In this document: in pieces, positions 32,871-42,722 of the stretch | Layout: each line of letters begins with the position of its first letter | Numbering within the stretch: position 1 is the first letter of the stretch | DNA from: Mycolicibacterium sp. J2 | GTDB taxonomy: Bacteria > Actinomycetota > Actinomycetes > Mycobacteriales > Mycobacteriaceae | Length of the DNA: 44,551 nucleotides | Assembly (NCBI RefSeq): GCF_026240945.1 | Contig: NZ_JAPFPY010000038.1 | Span: 1-44,551, forward strand | Direction of reading: 5' to 3' | Translations under genes and position numbers: made by a program | Notes under the pieces: model-generated | Database searches by the model: none | What the model was told of the DNA's origin: nothing | The model's input: the letters and a program-made list of their open reading frames with translations, nothing else

Positions 32871-33692
32871 TCAGTTCGTCTCTTCTGCTTCCACGCGCTC
32901 CTGCTGCAGGCGGTCCTTGCTGCGCAGCAGGCGCAGCAGGGTCACCAATCCCAGGCCCCCGACCATGTTGGCGACGACGGTGTAGCCGAACCAGGTGAGC
33001 CAGTCGAGGTACCCGAAGGGCGCGTGGCCGGTGAACATCGCCCCGAAGATCAACAGCGAGTCCAGGATCGAGTGAAACATCTGCAGGCCTGCGAGCAGGA
33101 ACGCACCGGCGACGGCCGCGGCGATCTTGCCGATCATCGCGTCGGTGCCGTGCTGCATACGCGTCATCAGCGTGATCGCCATGCCGCCGAGCACCGCAAG
33201 CGTCACCGATTCCGCGGACAGGGGTGCGGTGGCGTAGTGCGTGGCCGCCTCGACCGTCGTGTCATGCAACCTGGGGAAGGCGATCATGATCAACCACATG
33301 ATGAGCCAGCCGCCGACCAGGTTGGCGGCCAGCGTCCCGCCCCACAGCTTGCACAGCTGGGCGATGCTGGCCCGTTTGGCCGCCACGGTGGTCACCGGAA
33401 TCAGGAAGCCCTCGGTGAACAGCTCGCTGCGGCCCAGCAGCAGAGCCAGGAAGCCGATCGAGAACGCCAGCCCGGCCAACAGTGGGCTGTCCGTGGCGTC
33501 CAGCACCGACAGGTAGGCCAGCACACCCATCGCGACCTCGGTGCCGCCGAAGAATCCGGTGACCAGCACTTCCCGCCAGCTCCGGTGCAGCCGTTGGGTG
33601 CCTTCGTCGACCATCCGGGTGAAGGCGTACTCCAACTCGTCCTCGATGGGGCTGTCGGACTCGCCCAACCGGCGGCGATCGGCGTCGCTCAT
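32871..33692 (-). CDS. Formate/nitrite transporter (FNT) family channel
   Basis: A 273-residue membrane protein with six predicted helices and the FNT pattern: GFFGGTEVAMGVLAYL in the first helix, GRSELFTEGFLIPV after helix 2-3, GTLAANLVGGW, and FHSILDSLLIFGAMF in the second half. FNT proteins form pentameric channels for small monocarboxylates, nitrite or hydrosulfide. The conserved pore histidine usually lies in the second repeat; HS in FHSILD is a candidate, but I cannot assign specificity. ATG 33692 is chosen as start; an in-frame GTG at 33743 would add 17 residues. The N-terminus is charged (SPIEDELEYAF). Confidence 0.82.
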   Translation of the reverse strand: MSDADRRRLGESDSPIEDELEYAFTRMVDEGTQRLHRSWREVLVTGFFGGTEVAMGVLAYLSVLDATDSPLLAGLAFSIGFLALLLGRSELFTEGFLIPVTTVAAKRASIAQLCKLWGGTLAANLVGGWLIMWLIMIAFPRLHDTTVEAATHYATAPLSAESVTLAVLGGMAITLMTRMQHGTDAMIGKIAAAVAGAFLLAGLQMFHSILDSLLIFGAMFTGHAPFGYLDWLTWFGYTVVANMVGGLGLVTLLRLLRSKDRLQQERVEAEETN

Positions 33693-33808
33693 CGCGCACC
33701 GTGAGATCCCGCGGCAGCCATCCGTCCTCTTTCCAGCGATCACGAAGGACGGTCGGCGTGGCCGTCGGGCTCAGGAATGCCCGGCGGCGCGGCCGTTCAA
33801 ACGGGCTC
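33693..33808 (-). other. Intergenic region between the FNT gene and the sugar operon end
   Basis: It holds two inverted repeats: the GC-rich hairpin at 33761-33788 and CCGTCCT/AGGACGG at 33722-33728 and 33746-33752. The second lies just before the FNT start and could be regulatory. No open frame of note is seen. Confidence 0.5.
33761..33788 (-). terminator. GC-rich hairpin after the sugar operon
   Basis: Arms GCCGTCGGGC (33761-33770) and GCCCGGCGGC (33779-33788) pair over nine of ten positions around an eight-base loop, 20 bases downstream of the last gene of the minus-strand operon. There is no U-run. Mycobacterial terminators often lack one, so a role in termination is plausible but unproven. 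Confidence 0.4.
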
Positions 33809-34630
33809 TCACACCAGCTGGTCGCGGAAGGATCTGGCGGCCAGCATCAACTCCTCGACCCGCTTCTGGTCGGCTTGGTTCTCGAACACGCCGTCCTGCT
33901 TGAAATACGTTCCGACGACGGCCCCGTCGGCGATGTCGAGTTGCTTCGCCACGTTCTCGGCCCGCACCCCGGTGTTGACGAACACCGGCACGTCGCCGGC
34001 GGCCGACTTCACCACGCGCAGCGCCTCGGTGTCGGTCGGCGCGCCGGCGGTGGCGCCGGAGACACAGATCGCGTCGGGCAGGGTGGCGAACACGGTGGTG
34101 CGGGTGATCGACGCCAGATCCCGCGCGGCGAGATAGGTGGCCGACTCCGGCACGATGTTGAACAGCAGTTTCACTCCCGCCCCGCCGACCCGGGTGCGGT
34201 GCCGGGCCACCTCGCCGACGTTGGTGTCCCACAGGCCGAAATCGCTGGCATAGACACCGGTGAAGATCTCCCTGACGAATTTCGCGCCGGTGGCCACGGC
34301 CAGATCGATGGAGGCCCGCCCGTCCCACAGCACGTTGACGCCGTAGGGCACGAACAGATCCGGCAGCAGCTCGCCAATGATGCGGGCCATGGTTATCGCC
34401 GTGATGGGTTCGGTCTTGGTCAGATACGGCAGGCTGAACTCGTTGCTGATCATGACGCCGTCGACGCCGCCGGACTGCAGGGCGTCGAGTTCGGTCCGGG
34501 CCCGGTCGACGACGGCGGCGATACCGCCCGCGGTGTCGTAACCGGGGTCGCCGGGCAGCGCGCTGAGGTGCAGCATGGCGATGACGGGCTTGCGAACTCC
34601 GAAGACCTCGTCGAGCCAAGTGGTGGTCAC
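33809..34630 (-). CDS. BtpA/SgcQ-family TIM-barrel protein
   Basis: A 273-residue soluble protein of the BtpA/SgcQ family (TIM barrel). Marks are the N-terminal VFGVRKPVIAMLHLSALPGDPG, GGVDGVMISNEFSLPY, PYGVNVLWDG, the central FVREIFTGVYASDFGLWD and VPVFVNTGVRAENV near the end. BtpA was named for a photosystem I biogenesis role in cyanobacteria. SgcQ is encoded in an E. coli sugar operon, and no reaction is established to my knowledge. As the last gene of this sugar operon it probably acts on a phosphorylated intermediate. The start is GTG 34630 with AAAGAAAGG upstream. Confidence 0.85.
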   Translation of the reverse strand: MTTTWLDEVFGVRKPVIAMLHLSALPGDPGYDTAGGIAAVVDRARTELDALQSGGVDGVMISNEFSLPYLTKTEPITAITMARIIGELLPDLFVPYGVNVLWDGRASIDLAVATGAKFVREIFTGVYASDFGLWDTNVGEVARHRTRVGGAGVKLLFNIVPESATYLAARDLASITRTTVFATLPDAICVSGATAGAPTDTEALRVVKSAAGDVPVFVNTGVRAENVAKQLDIADGAVVGTYFKQDGVFENQADQKRVEELMLAARSFRDQLV

Positions 34631-34678
34631 TGAAGTGCCTTTCTTTTTGCGTTGAATGCCAAGTCTTTTGCGGACCGG

Positions 34679-35449
34679 TCAGTCCATGTAGGCGCCGCCG
34701 TTGACGGCCAGCGCCTCGCCGGTGACAAACCGTGCATCCTCGGACAGCAGGAACGCCACCACCCGGGCGACATCGTCGGGCTGTTCGAGGCGTCCCAATG
34801 GCGTGTCGTCGATCATCATGGCGCGCACACCGTCTGGAGTGCTGCCGCGCAATTGCGCTTCCCACTCCAGTTCCCTTGTCTGCATGGGCGTTTCGACGTA
34901 TCCCGGGCACACACAGTTGACGGTGATGCCATGCTCACCGAGCTCGTAGGCCATCGCCTGGGTGAGGCCGACGACGCCGAACTTCGACGCCACGTAATCC
35001 GACAGGTAGGGCACCCGGCCCTGTTTGCCGGCCATCGACGCGGTGTTGACGATGCTGCCTGCCGTTCCGCTGCGCACCATGGCCCGGGCGGCGGCCTGCC
35101 CACACACGAACACGCCCTTGAGGTTGACGTCCATGGTCTGGTCGTAACGGGCCACCGGCGCGTCGAGGAACTTGTGCATGAAGGAGATCCCGGCGTTGCT
35201 CACCCATGCGTCCAGGCCGAGCCGGTCGGCGATGCCGTAGGCCACGGCGGCCGCGTTTTCGGGCGCGCTGACATTGAGCACCGCCGATTCGTGCCCGGCA
35301 TCCTGGTTGGGCAGTCCGGCGGCGACCTCCCGCGCGGCGTCACCGTTGATATCGGTGACGACGACGCGCCAATCCCGGGCTGCGAGTGTGGTGGCGATGG
35401 CCCGACCGATGCCCGATCCGGCGCCGGTCACCACGACTGTCTTCGTCAT
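34679..35449 (-). CDS. Short-chain dehydrogenase/reductase, probable polyol or sugar dehydrogenase
   Basis: A 256-residue classical SDR. The NAD(P) motif TGAGSGIG is at residues 8-15, Asp33 (VTDIN) suggests NAD preference, and the catalytic tetrad is Asn109, Ser138, Tyr152 and Lys156. The C-terminus VNGGAYMD is typical of the polyol/ketose-reducing subgroup. In the operon it is the obvious enzyme for oxidising an imported polyol or aldose to a ketose before phosphorylation. The substrate is unknown. It lies 48 bases upstream of the BtpA-type gene and 44 bases downstream of the ATPase gene. Confidence 0.87.
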   Translation of the reverse strand: MTKTVVVTGAGSGIGRAIATTLAARDWRVVVTDINGDAAREVAAGLPNQDAGHESAVLNVSAPENAAAVAYGIADRLGLDAWVSNAGISFMHKFLDAPVARYDQTMDVNLKGVFVCGQAAARAMVRSGTAGSIVNTASMAGKQGRVPYLSDYVASKFGVVGLTQAMAYELGEHGITVNCVCPGYVETPMQTRELEWEAQLRGSTPDGVRAMMIDDTPLGRLEQPDDVARVVAFLLSEDARFVTGEALAVNGGAYMD

Positions 35450-35493
35450 AACGTGCTTGTTCCTCTTCCTTTACTTCTTCACCGACTACTTCG

Positions 35494-36561
<1,068 letters not shown>

Positions 36562-36581
36562 GACGCTGTGCTCACCAATCT

Positions 36582-37397
36582 TTAGAACTTGACCGCGCCG
36601 CCGCTGATGCCCTGCACGAGCCGGCGCTGGATGAAGAAGCTGGCGATGACGACGGGGACCACCGCGATGAGGATCGCCGCGCTCATCGAGCCGATCTGTA
36701 CCCCACGGAAGGTGTTGAAACCGGCGATGGCCACCGGCAGGATGGCGGCCTTTCCTGGCGCCAGGATGAGGCCGTAGAACAGGTCGTTCCACGACAGGGT
36801 GAAACCGAAGATGGCGGCGGCACCGATGCCTGGATACACCTGGGGCAGTACCACCATCCGAAAGGCCTGGAAGCGGGTGAAGCCGTCGACTTGGGCCTGC
36901 TCCTCCAGGGAGCGCGGCACCGCCTCGAAGAAGCCGATGAGAAACCAGGTCACCACGGGCAGTACGAAACTCAGGTGCGCGAAGATGACCGGCACCACGG
37001 TGTCGTTGAGGCGCAGCGCGTAGGCCATGGTGAGGAACGGGAACACCAGGACCGCGGGCGGCAGCACCTGGGCTGCCAGCATGCCGAACCGGGTGGCGGT
37101 GCCGCCGGCCCGGAACCGCGCGATGGCGTAGGCACCCATGCTGCCGACCACCACGCTGATGCCGACGGTGACGAGTGCGACCAGGGCGCTGCGTCCGGCC
37201 GCACCCAGGATGTCCGAGGACAGCACGGCACGCCAGCTGTCCAGCACCGGGGTGAAGCTCAGCAGGAACGGATCATTGAGCTGCTGCGGTGTTTTCACGC
37301 TCGCCAGCGCGACCCACAGTATCGGGAACAGGACGGTGATCGCCGCGGCCCACAGCAGGGCCACCCGGCAGATCGTCAGCGCGAGAGGGTTCTTCAT
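36582..37397 (-). CDS. Carbohydrate ABC transporter permease (MalG type)
   Basis: A 271-residue inner-membrane permease with six predicted helices. The EAA loop that contacts the ATPase reads EEQAQVDGFTRFQAF, with LP a few residues later. MalG-type features include FPILWVALASVKTPQQL at the N-terminus and FSLSWNDLFYGLIL-like sequence near the end. Start ATG 37397 overlaps the stop of the other permease (ATGA). It pairs with that protein to form the CUT1 channel. Confidence 0.91.
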   Translation of the reverse strand: MKNPLALTICRVALLWAAAITVLFPILWVALASVKTPQQLNDPFLLSFTPVLDSWRAVLSSDILGAAGRSALVALVTVGISVVVGSMGAYAIARFRAGGTATRFGMLAAQVLPPAVLVFPFLTMAYALRLNDTVVPVIFAHLSFVLPVVTWFLIGFFEAVPRSLEEQAQVDGFTRFQAFRMVVLPQVYPGIGAAAIFGFTLSWNDLFYGLILAPGKAAILPVAIAGFNTFRGVQIGSMSAAILIAVVPVVIASFFIQRRLVQGISGGAVKF

Positions 37398-38269
37398 GAC
37401 CGGCCTGCCTGGTCCGTTCGCGCCTTCTCCATTCGGCGGAAGGCAAACACGATCACCGCGAGCACCAGCAGCAGCACCACGAAGGCCATCGATGATGCCG
37501 AGCCCAGCCGGAAGAACTGGATTCCGGTTTGGTAGATGAAGTACTGCAGCGTCTCGGTTTCGGTGCCCGGACCGCCGCGGGTGGTGGCGAAGACGTATTC
37601 GAACACCTTCATGGCGTCCAGGGACCGCAGCATGATGGCCACCACCAGAACCGGCGCCAGGAGCGGCAGCGTGACCCTGCGCAGCACATACCAGCCGTTC
37701 GCGCCGTCCACCCGAGCGGCCTCCAACGGTTGGCGCGGAATGGATTCCAGCCCGGCCAGCAGGAGCAGCACCATGAACGGCGTCCACTGCCAGACATCGA
37801 TGAACGCCATGGTGAACAGGGCACGGCCGGGACCGAAGAAGTCGTAGTCGACACCGATGACGCGCAACAGGTGCGGGATGGCGCCGAGTTGGTCGTTGAG
37901 CAGGAAGCGGAAGATCAGCCCGACCGCGATGGGGGTGATGAACATCGGGGCCAGCAGCATGGAGCGAGTGAGATCGCGGGCCCAGCGCTGCTTTTGGAGG
38001 GCCAGTGCGATGGCCAACCCGATGATCAGTTCCAGCCCGACGGCCACCAACACGTACAGCGCGGTGGTGCCGAACGCGTGCCAGAACTCGCCGTCACCGA
38101 AGGTGTCGACGTAGTTCCTGGCGCCCACCAGTTTCGGCGTGCCGTGATCGGTGAGCTTGTAAGCGGTGACGCTCAGGTAGAAGGCGTAGGCCAAAGGGAA
38201 ACCGACCACCCCGACGAAAAGGGCGATCAGGGGGGCGACCATGCCGTGTTTGAACTGCACCATGGTCAT
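37394..38269 (-). CDS. Carbohydrate ABC transporter permease (MalF type)
   Basis: A 291-residue permease with six predicted helices and the EAA loop EAARVDGANGWYVLRRV followed by LP. The N-terminal FPLAYAFYLSVTAYKLTD and periplasmic segment FVGARNYVDTF-like sequence are typical of MalF/UgpA-type subunits without the large periplasmic domain of E. coli MalF. A good AAAGGAG site precedes ATG 38269. The 60-base gap to the binding-protein gene upstream is the largest in the operon. Confidence 0.91.
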   Translation of the reverse strand: MTMVQFKHGMVAPLIALFVGVVGFPLAYAFYLSVTAYKLTDHGTPKLVGARNYVDTFGDGEFWHAFGTTALYVLVAVGLELIIGLAIALALQKQRWARDLTRSMLLAPMFITPIAVGLIFRFLLNDQLGAIPHLLRVIGVDYDFFGPGRALFTMAFIDVWQWTPFMVLLLLAGLESIPRQPLEAARVDGANGWYVLRRVTLPLLAPVLVVAIMLRSLDAMKVFEYVFATTRGGPGTETETLQYFIYQTGIQFFRLGSASSMAFVVLLLVLAVIVFAFRRMEKARTDQAGRS

Positions 38270-38329
38270 CGCTCCTTTCGTGGGGTGGTCGGTTTCTTCG
38301 AAGGGGCCAGCTCGTTGGGGGGAGGTGAG

Positions 38330-39655
38330 CTAGCCCTGGATCTTCTCGGCGGCGGCCTGTGCGGCAGCCAGCGCGTCATCGACGCTCTTGGTGCCGGCGA
38401 CCGCCTCGTTGAGTTCGGTGCCGACGGCCTGGATCATCTCCTCACCGCTCGGGCCCTGGCTCAGCGGAGCGGAATTCGCCAGCAGCTTTTCCACCGTCTG
38501 GTAGTAGTCCGCGCCGAACTTGCCGTTCAGCACGGCCGGGTCCTTCAGGGTGCTCTGCCGGATCGCGGCGCCGCCCTTCTCGGTGCGGGCGACATCGTGC
38601 GGCTTGGACGTGATCCAGGAGGCGAACGCCCAGGCGGCGTCCGAGGCACCGGAGTTGGCCGGGATGGCCCAGCTCCACGAGCCCAGCACCTGCTTGCCGC
38701 CGGGAATGGTGGCCAGCTTGAACTTGCCCGCCGACGGGCCGGATCCGGGCTCGTTGACGGCCGGCAGCTGCCAGTTGTAGTTGATCATCGACGCGGACTG
38801 GCCGGCGGCCAGTGAGCGCTGCGCCTCGTCCATGCTCCAGTTCAGGCTGTTGGGCGGGGCGGCGTTCTTGTAGGTGTCGATGTAGGCGGCCAGGGCGCGC
38901 TTGGCCTCCGGGGTGTTGAGCGTGGGCTTGCCGTCGGGGCCGTAGATGGAGCCGCCCGCGGCGAACAACCAGTTACCCCACTCCTCGAAGATCTTGTAGC
39001 CGCGCTGCGGCTGCATCGCGATGCCGGCGCGGTCCCCGGACTTGAGCGCCTTCGACGTGCTGACCAACTGGTCCAACGTGGTCGGCACCGTCTGCTTGGC
39101 CTGCGCCAGATCGTCGGTGTTGTAGAGGTATCCGAGCGCGTAGTTGTAGAACGGCACCGCGTAGCGGACGCCGTCGACAGTGGTGATGTCGGTGAGCGGC
39201 TTGAAGAAGTCGGCCGCGTCGTAGTCAGGGGTGCTGTCGATGCGGGCGTCCAGTGGCTGGAGGAACTTCGCCTTGGCGAAGTCCACCATCCACGGGTTGT
39301 CCACCACGACCAGGTCATAGTTCGGGGTGCTGGACTGGAAGGAGGACACCAGCTTGTCGCGCATCTGGTCATAGGTCAGCAGCTCGATGTCGATCTTGAT
39401 GTCCGGGTAGTCCTTGTTGAAGTCGGACACCATCGATTTCACGATGTCACTGTCCGGGACGTTCTCCATCAGGATGCGTACGGTGCCCGACGTGTTCTTG
39501 GGGACCTCGCCCGTGCCGGTGGCCTGGGCTTGCTCGGGGCCGCCGCTGCCGGCGCAGGCGCTCAGCAACAGTGCGACCACGGACACCAGGGCGGCGAGGA
39601 CGGCCAGGACGAACGGCCGCCTCCGCCCTGGTGTCGGGGTGGTGGTGATTTTCAT
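38330..39655 (-). CDS. Extracellular sugar-binding lipoprotein of the ABC importer
   Basis: A 441-residue solute-binding protein. Residues 11-34 form a lipoprotein signal peptide: Arg-rich start, hydrophobic core and lipobox LLSAC with Cys34 as the lipidation site. The mature part has the cluster 1 (CUT1) fold, with VRILMENVPDSD, YDLVVVDNPWMVDFA, YAVPFYNYALGYLYNTD and SWSWAIPANS in order. Ligand specificity cannot be read from sequence. Start ATG 39655 lies 22 bases after the kinase stop with a GAAAGGAA ribosome site. Confidence 0.92.
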   Translation of the reverse strand: MKITTTPTPGRRRPFVLAVLAALVSVVALLLSACAGSGGPEQAQATGTGEVPKNTSGTVRILMENVPDSDIVKSMVSDFNKDYPDIKIDIELLTYDQMRDKLVSSFQSSTPNYDLVVVDNPWMVDFAKAKFLQPLDARIDSTPDYDAADFFKPLTDITTVDGVRYAVPFYNYALGYLYNTDDLAQAKQTVPTTLDQLVSTSKALKSGDRAGIAMQPQRGYKIFEEWGNWLFAAGGSIYGPDGKPTLNTPEAKRALAAYIDTYKNAAPPNSLNWSMDEAQRSLAAGQSASMINYNWQLPAVNEPGSGPSAGKFKLATIPGGKQVLGSWSWAIPANSGASDAAWAFASWITSKPHDVARTEKGGAAIRQSTLKDPAVLNGKFGADYYQTVEKLLANSAPLSQGPSGEEMIQAVGTELNEAVAGTKSVDDALAAAQAAAEKIQG

Positions 39656-39677
39656 TGCGGCACGGTTCCTTTCGTGA

Positions 39678-41159
39678 TCATCGGGAGGTTCTGGCCATGC
39701 GGTGCGATATCGGCGCCATCGCGGCACCGAGGTCGCGCCAGGTCGCGTAGGCGGTGTCGTACACCGCCGCGCGAGCCGGATCGGGTACATACGGCGGGTC
39801 CAGGGTGATGAACCGGGCGGCGTCGGACCAGTCGGCCAGTGCGCCGATCCCGATGGCCGCGATCACCGCCGCGCCCAGCGAAGCCCCCGGATGCCCGCGC
39901 ACCGGCAGCATCTCCAGACCCAGCACGTCGGCGTGGATCTGCTTCCACAGGGTGGATTTCGAGCCGCCGTTGGTGATCATCACCCGACGCAACGGGACCC
40001 CGATATCGGTGAAGACGTCGACGTGGTGGCGGAAGCCGAACGCGATCGCCTCGAGCACCGACCGATACATGTCGGCCCTGGTATGTCCGAGGTGCAGGCC
40101 GGCGAACGTGCCGCGCAGATCGGGATCATGCAGCGGACTCTTCTCGCCGAGGAAGTACGGCAGGCACAGGATCTCGGCCGGGGCGCACTGCGCGGCCTCG
40201 TCGTCGAGCGCGGTGAGTTCGGCCCCACCGACCAGCGTCTGGAACCAGCGGATCAGGCTGCCGCTGGTGGCCATGCATCCGTTGGGCAGCCAATGCCCGG
40301 GCACCGGGTGGGCGTCCAGGTATAAGCGCTCGTCGACCACCTGGGTGTCGCTGGCGACCAGGATGTCCCCGGCGCCACCGAGTTTGACCAACGCGTCACC
40401 GGGCCGGTTCACACCGGCCGCATACGCGGAGAGCACGTGATCGGCCCCACCGACCACCAAGGGGGTACCCGCCCGCAGGCCGGTGAGTTCGGCGGCCTGC
40501 GAGCTCAGCTCACCGACCCGGGTCCCGGGGCGGTACACGGGCGCGAGGGTGCCCGGATCGAGCCCGGCGGCGGTGACCACGGCGTCGGCCATCGATCCGT
40601 CGATGGTGAACAGCCCGGATTCCAACGCCCAGTTCTGCTCGACGTGACACGGCGCCCCGAGGGCGGTGAGTACCCAGTCATAGGAGCCGACCCAGTGCGC
40701 GGTGCGGGCGTACATCTCGGGTTCGTGCTCGCGCAGCCATACCGTGGTGGGGGCCACCGACTGCTGGGTGAGCGCCGATCCGGTCAGGGTCACCAGGTCG
40801 ACACCGGACAGCTGGGCCGCCAGCGCGGTCACCTCGCGGTGTGCTCGCGCGTCGTTCTGGAGGATGGCCCGCCGCAACGGTTTTCCGGCTCGGTCCACCG
40901 GGACGACGGCGGGCACCATGCCCGATGTGGCGACGGCTCCGACGGCGTCGGCGGGAACCTCGGCCGATGCGAGCACCTCGCGGATGGATTCGACGACGTT
41001 GCGGTGCCACTGCGCGGTGTCGGCCTCGGCGATGCCCGGTCCGGTGGAATACAGGGCGGTTTCCCGCGCGGCGGTGGCGACGATGCCGTCGCCGGTGTGC
41101 AGCAACACCGTCTTGGTGCCGGTGGTACCGATGTCGACGCCGATGGTGTAGTCACTCAT
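39678..41159 (-). CDS. FGGY-family carbohydrate kinase (xylulokinase-like)
   Basis: A 493-residue sugar kinase. The N-terminal domain starts GVDIGTTGTKTVLL (phosphate-1 motif). The middle has ILQNDARA and VVGGADHVLSAYAAG. The C-terminal domain has LGGAGDIL, MITNGGSKSTLWKQ and GHPGASLGAA, the usual ATP-binding part. Xylulose, ribulose or glycerol-type substrates are all possible; a ketose made by the operon's SDR is most likely. The start overlaps the stop of the DeoR gene (ATGA at 41156-41159), so regulator and kinase are translated together. Confidence 0.9.
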   Translation of the reverse strand: MSDYTIGVDIGTTGTKTVLLHTGDGIVATAARETALYSTGPGIAEADTAQWHRNVVESIREVLASAEVPADAVGAVATSGMVPAVVPVDRAGKPLRRAILQNDARAHREVTALAAQLSGVDLVTLTGSALTQQSVAPTTVWLREHEPEMYARTAHWVGSYDWVLTALGAPCHVEQNWALESGLFTIDGSMADAVVTAAGLDPGTLAPVYRPGTRVGELSSQAAELTGLRAGTPLVVGGADHVLSAYAAGVNRPGDALVKLGGAGDILVASDTQVVDERLYLDAHPVPGHWLPNGCMATSGSLIRWFQTLVGGAELTALDDEAAQCAPAEILCLPYFLGEKSPLHDPDLRGTFAGLHLGHTRADMYRSVLEAIAFGFRHHVDVFTDIGVPLRRVMITNGGSKSTLWKQIHADVLGLEMLPVRGHPGASLGAAVIAAIGIGALADWSDAARFITLDPPYVPDPARAAVYDTAYATWRDLGAAMAPISHRMARTSR

Positions 41160-41941
41160 GCCGCGCCGCCTGCCACGCAGATGACCTCGACGCCCGCTCC
41201 CCTGGCGGCGACCAGGGCGGGATGGTCGGGCTCGCCGTCGGTGACGATGACGCCGATATCGGCCAGTGCGGCGATGCTGACGAAGGTGACCCGGCCGAGC
41301 TTGCTCTTGTCGGCGGCGACGATGACCCGGTCGGCACGGCGGCTGGCCGAGCGCTTCACCCGGCTCTCCCCGTGGTGGTAGTCCGAGATTCCGCGGTCGA
41401 CGTCGATCCCGGCGACGCCCATGACGAAGGTGTCACAGTTGTAATTGGCCAACGTGTCCTCGGCGGTCGGCCCGATCAGACTCAGTTCGCCGGGGCGCAC
41501 TTCGCCTCCGGTCAGCACGACGGTGGTGTCGGGCTCGTCGACGAGTTCCAGGGCGACCAGGATGCTCGGCGTGACGATCGTCAGGCCGAGCCGGCGACCA
41601 CGCAGCGACCGGGCCACCGCCAGCGCAGTGCTGCCGGAGTCCAGGATCAGCGTCTCGCCGTGGCTCACCAGGTCGGCGACCGCGTCGGCGATGTGACGTT
41701 TCTCTTCGGCGGCGTCGGCCACCCGTGTCGCGAACGACGGCTCGGCGTCCTTACCTTTGACGGCGATCGCGCCGCCCACCACGCGGCGCAGCACGCCGAG
41801 CGCTTCGAGGGCCTCGACGTCGCGTCGGATGGTCATCTCGGACACGTCGAATTCGGCGGCGAGTTCGGCGTAACCGACCTCGAAGTCACTGCGGAGCCGC
41901 TGCTCGATGCGGTCACGGCGGGTTTTCGCGTCCACCGTCAC
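41156..41941 (-). CDS. DeoR-family transcriptional repressor
   Basis: A 261-residue DeoR regulator. The N-terminal helix-turn-helix (about residues 20-50) reads YAELAAEFDVSEMTIRRDVE. The C-terminal ribose-isomerase-like domain has LILDSGSTALAVARSL and VMGVAGIDVDRGIS, which bind phosphosugars in this family. The start is GTG 41941. It is the first gene of the operon, and the promoter just upstream is covered with palindromes, so autorepression relieved by a sugar phosphate is the simplest model. The effector is unknown. Confidence 0.92.
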   Translation of the reverse strand: MTVDAKTRRDRIEQRLRSDFEVGYAELAAEFDVSEMTIRRDVEALEALGVLRRVVGGAIAVKGKDAEPSFATRVADAAEEKRHIADAVADLVSHGETLILDSGSTALAVARSLRGRRLGLTIVTPSILVALELVDEPDTTVVLTGGEVRPGELSLIGPTAEDTLANYNCDTFVMGVAGIDVDRGISDYHHGESRVKRSASRRADRVIVAADKSKLGRVTFVSIAALADIGVIVTDGEPDHPALVAARGAGVEVICVAGGAA

Positions 41942-41952
41942 GCCTCACACCG

Positions 41953-42074
41953 ATGTGTAAAATTCACATTAACGGCGGTCGGCGGTGGCCGATGTGCGGC
42001 TGCTTCGATCATTGCGTGTGAATCTATGACACGTAATGTGACTTGTCCACACATCCGTGAGAATTTTTCTCACG
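41953..42074. promoter_or_regulatory. Array of four operator-like palindromes upstream of deoR
   Basis: The palindromes are ATGTG-N7-CACAT at 41953-41969, CGTGT-N9-ACACG at 42015-42033, TGTG-N7-CACA at 42037-42051 and CGTGAGA-N5-TCTCACG at 42056-42074. They share a GTGA/TCAC-like half-site and AT-rich centres. Two cover the promoter elements, one lies in the leader and one upstream of the -35. Binding by the DeoR protein is inferred from position. Confidence 0.7.
42021..42049 (-). promoter_or_regulatory. SigA-type promoter of the sugar operon
   Basis: On the minus strand, TGGACA (42049-42044) and TAGATT (42026-42021) are separated by exactly 17 bases, a close match to TTGACA/TATAAT. Transcription would begin near 42014, giving a leader of about 70 bases before the GTG at 41941. 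Confidence 0.65.
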
Positions 42075-42131
42075 CCGATGTGACCGCGGCGCGTAGCACC
42101 CACCCGCCGGTCGGCGGAATGGCCGGGGCTA

Positions 42132-42722
42132 CTACTTACAGAGCTCCTCGACCGCCGCGTTCTGGGCGTCGGCGTCCTTGAGCCGGGCATCCTGGCCCGG
42201 GTCGCTCTTAGGAACCTGCGCCATGGCTGCGGCGCCGATGTCCATCAGGGTGTTACCGAACTTGCGGGCCGCGTCCGCGACGTCCGGCGGTGCCGCCGGC
42301 TCGATGCGGGCCAAGAGATACTGGCCCCCGCCGTAGAGGGCCAGTCGGGCGTTGGCCGCCACCGCGAGCGCACCGGAGACATCCGCATCACCGCCGGGCG
42401 CCTGCAGGGCGCTGCTGTTGGCCACACCGGCCCGGACGAGTTCGAACGCAGCGCACAGCTTGGTCTTGGCGTCGTTCTTCTCGGCGTCGGACAAGGTCGG
42501 TGTCGCAGCCTCGGCGGGAGCCGGGGTGTCGGGCTGGGTGGGATTGCGCCACATCCACGCGGACGCGCCGAGCGTCGCGATGGCCACGAGCATCGCGACC
42601 GTGGCCAGCACCCCGGGCCCGAAATTCGAACCGGACTTCGCCTGCTCGACGTCGGCCGCGGCATCCTCGGCTACATTCCCGCCTTCGGGGTTCTCGCCTT
42701 CAGGCTCGTTCTCATCGGACAC
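42132..42722 (-). CDS. Small single-pass membrane protein of unknown function
   Basis: A 196-residue protein: an acidic N-terminus of about 33 residues (DENEPEGENPEGG), one transmembrane helix (about 36-57, VLATVAMLVAIATLGASAWMW), then a helical, probably extracytoplasmic, domain with a cysteine in TKLCAAFELV and another at the penultimate position (LCK), which could form a disulfide. The layout resembles mycobacterial Mce-associated and other acidic-tailed membrane proteins, but I do not recognise a named family. The start is GTG 42722; the frame extends to 42845, but the added part looks non-coding. It is separated from the sugar operon by its promoter and is on the same strand. Confidence 0.72.
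   Translation of the reverse strand: MSDENEPEGENPEGGNVAEDAAADVEQAKSGSNFGPGVLATVAMLVAIATLGASAWMWRNPTQPDTPAPAEAATPTLSDAEKNDAKTKLCAAFELVRAGVANSSALQAPGGDADVSGALAVAANARLALYGGGQYLLARIEPAAPPDVADAARKFGNTLMDIGAAAMAQVPKSDPGQDARLKDADAQNAAVEELCK

Noticed and set aside
33746..33808. Classical Rho-independent terminator after the sugar operon
   Set aside because: The hairpin is present but no U-run follows, so it is reported only as a low-confidence terminator.
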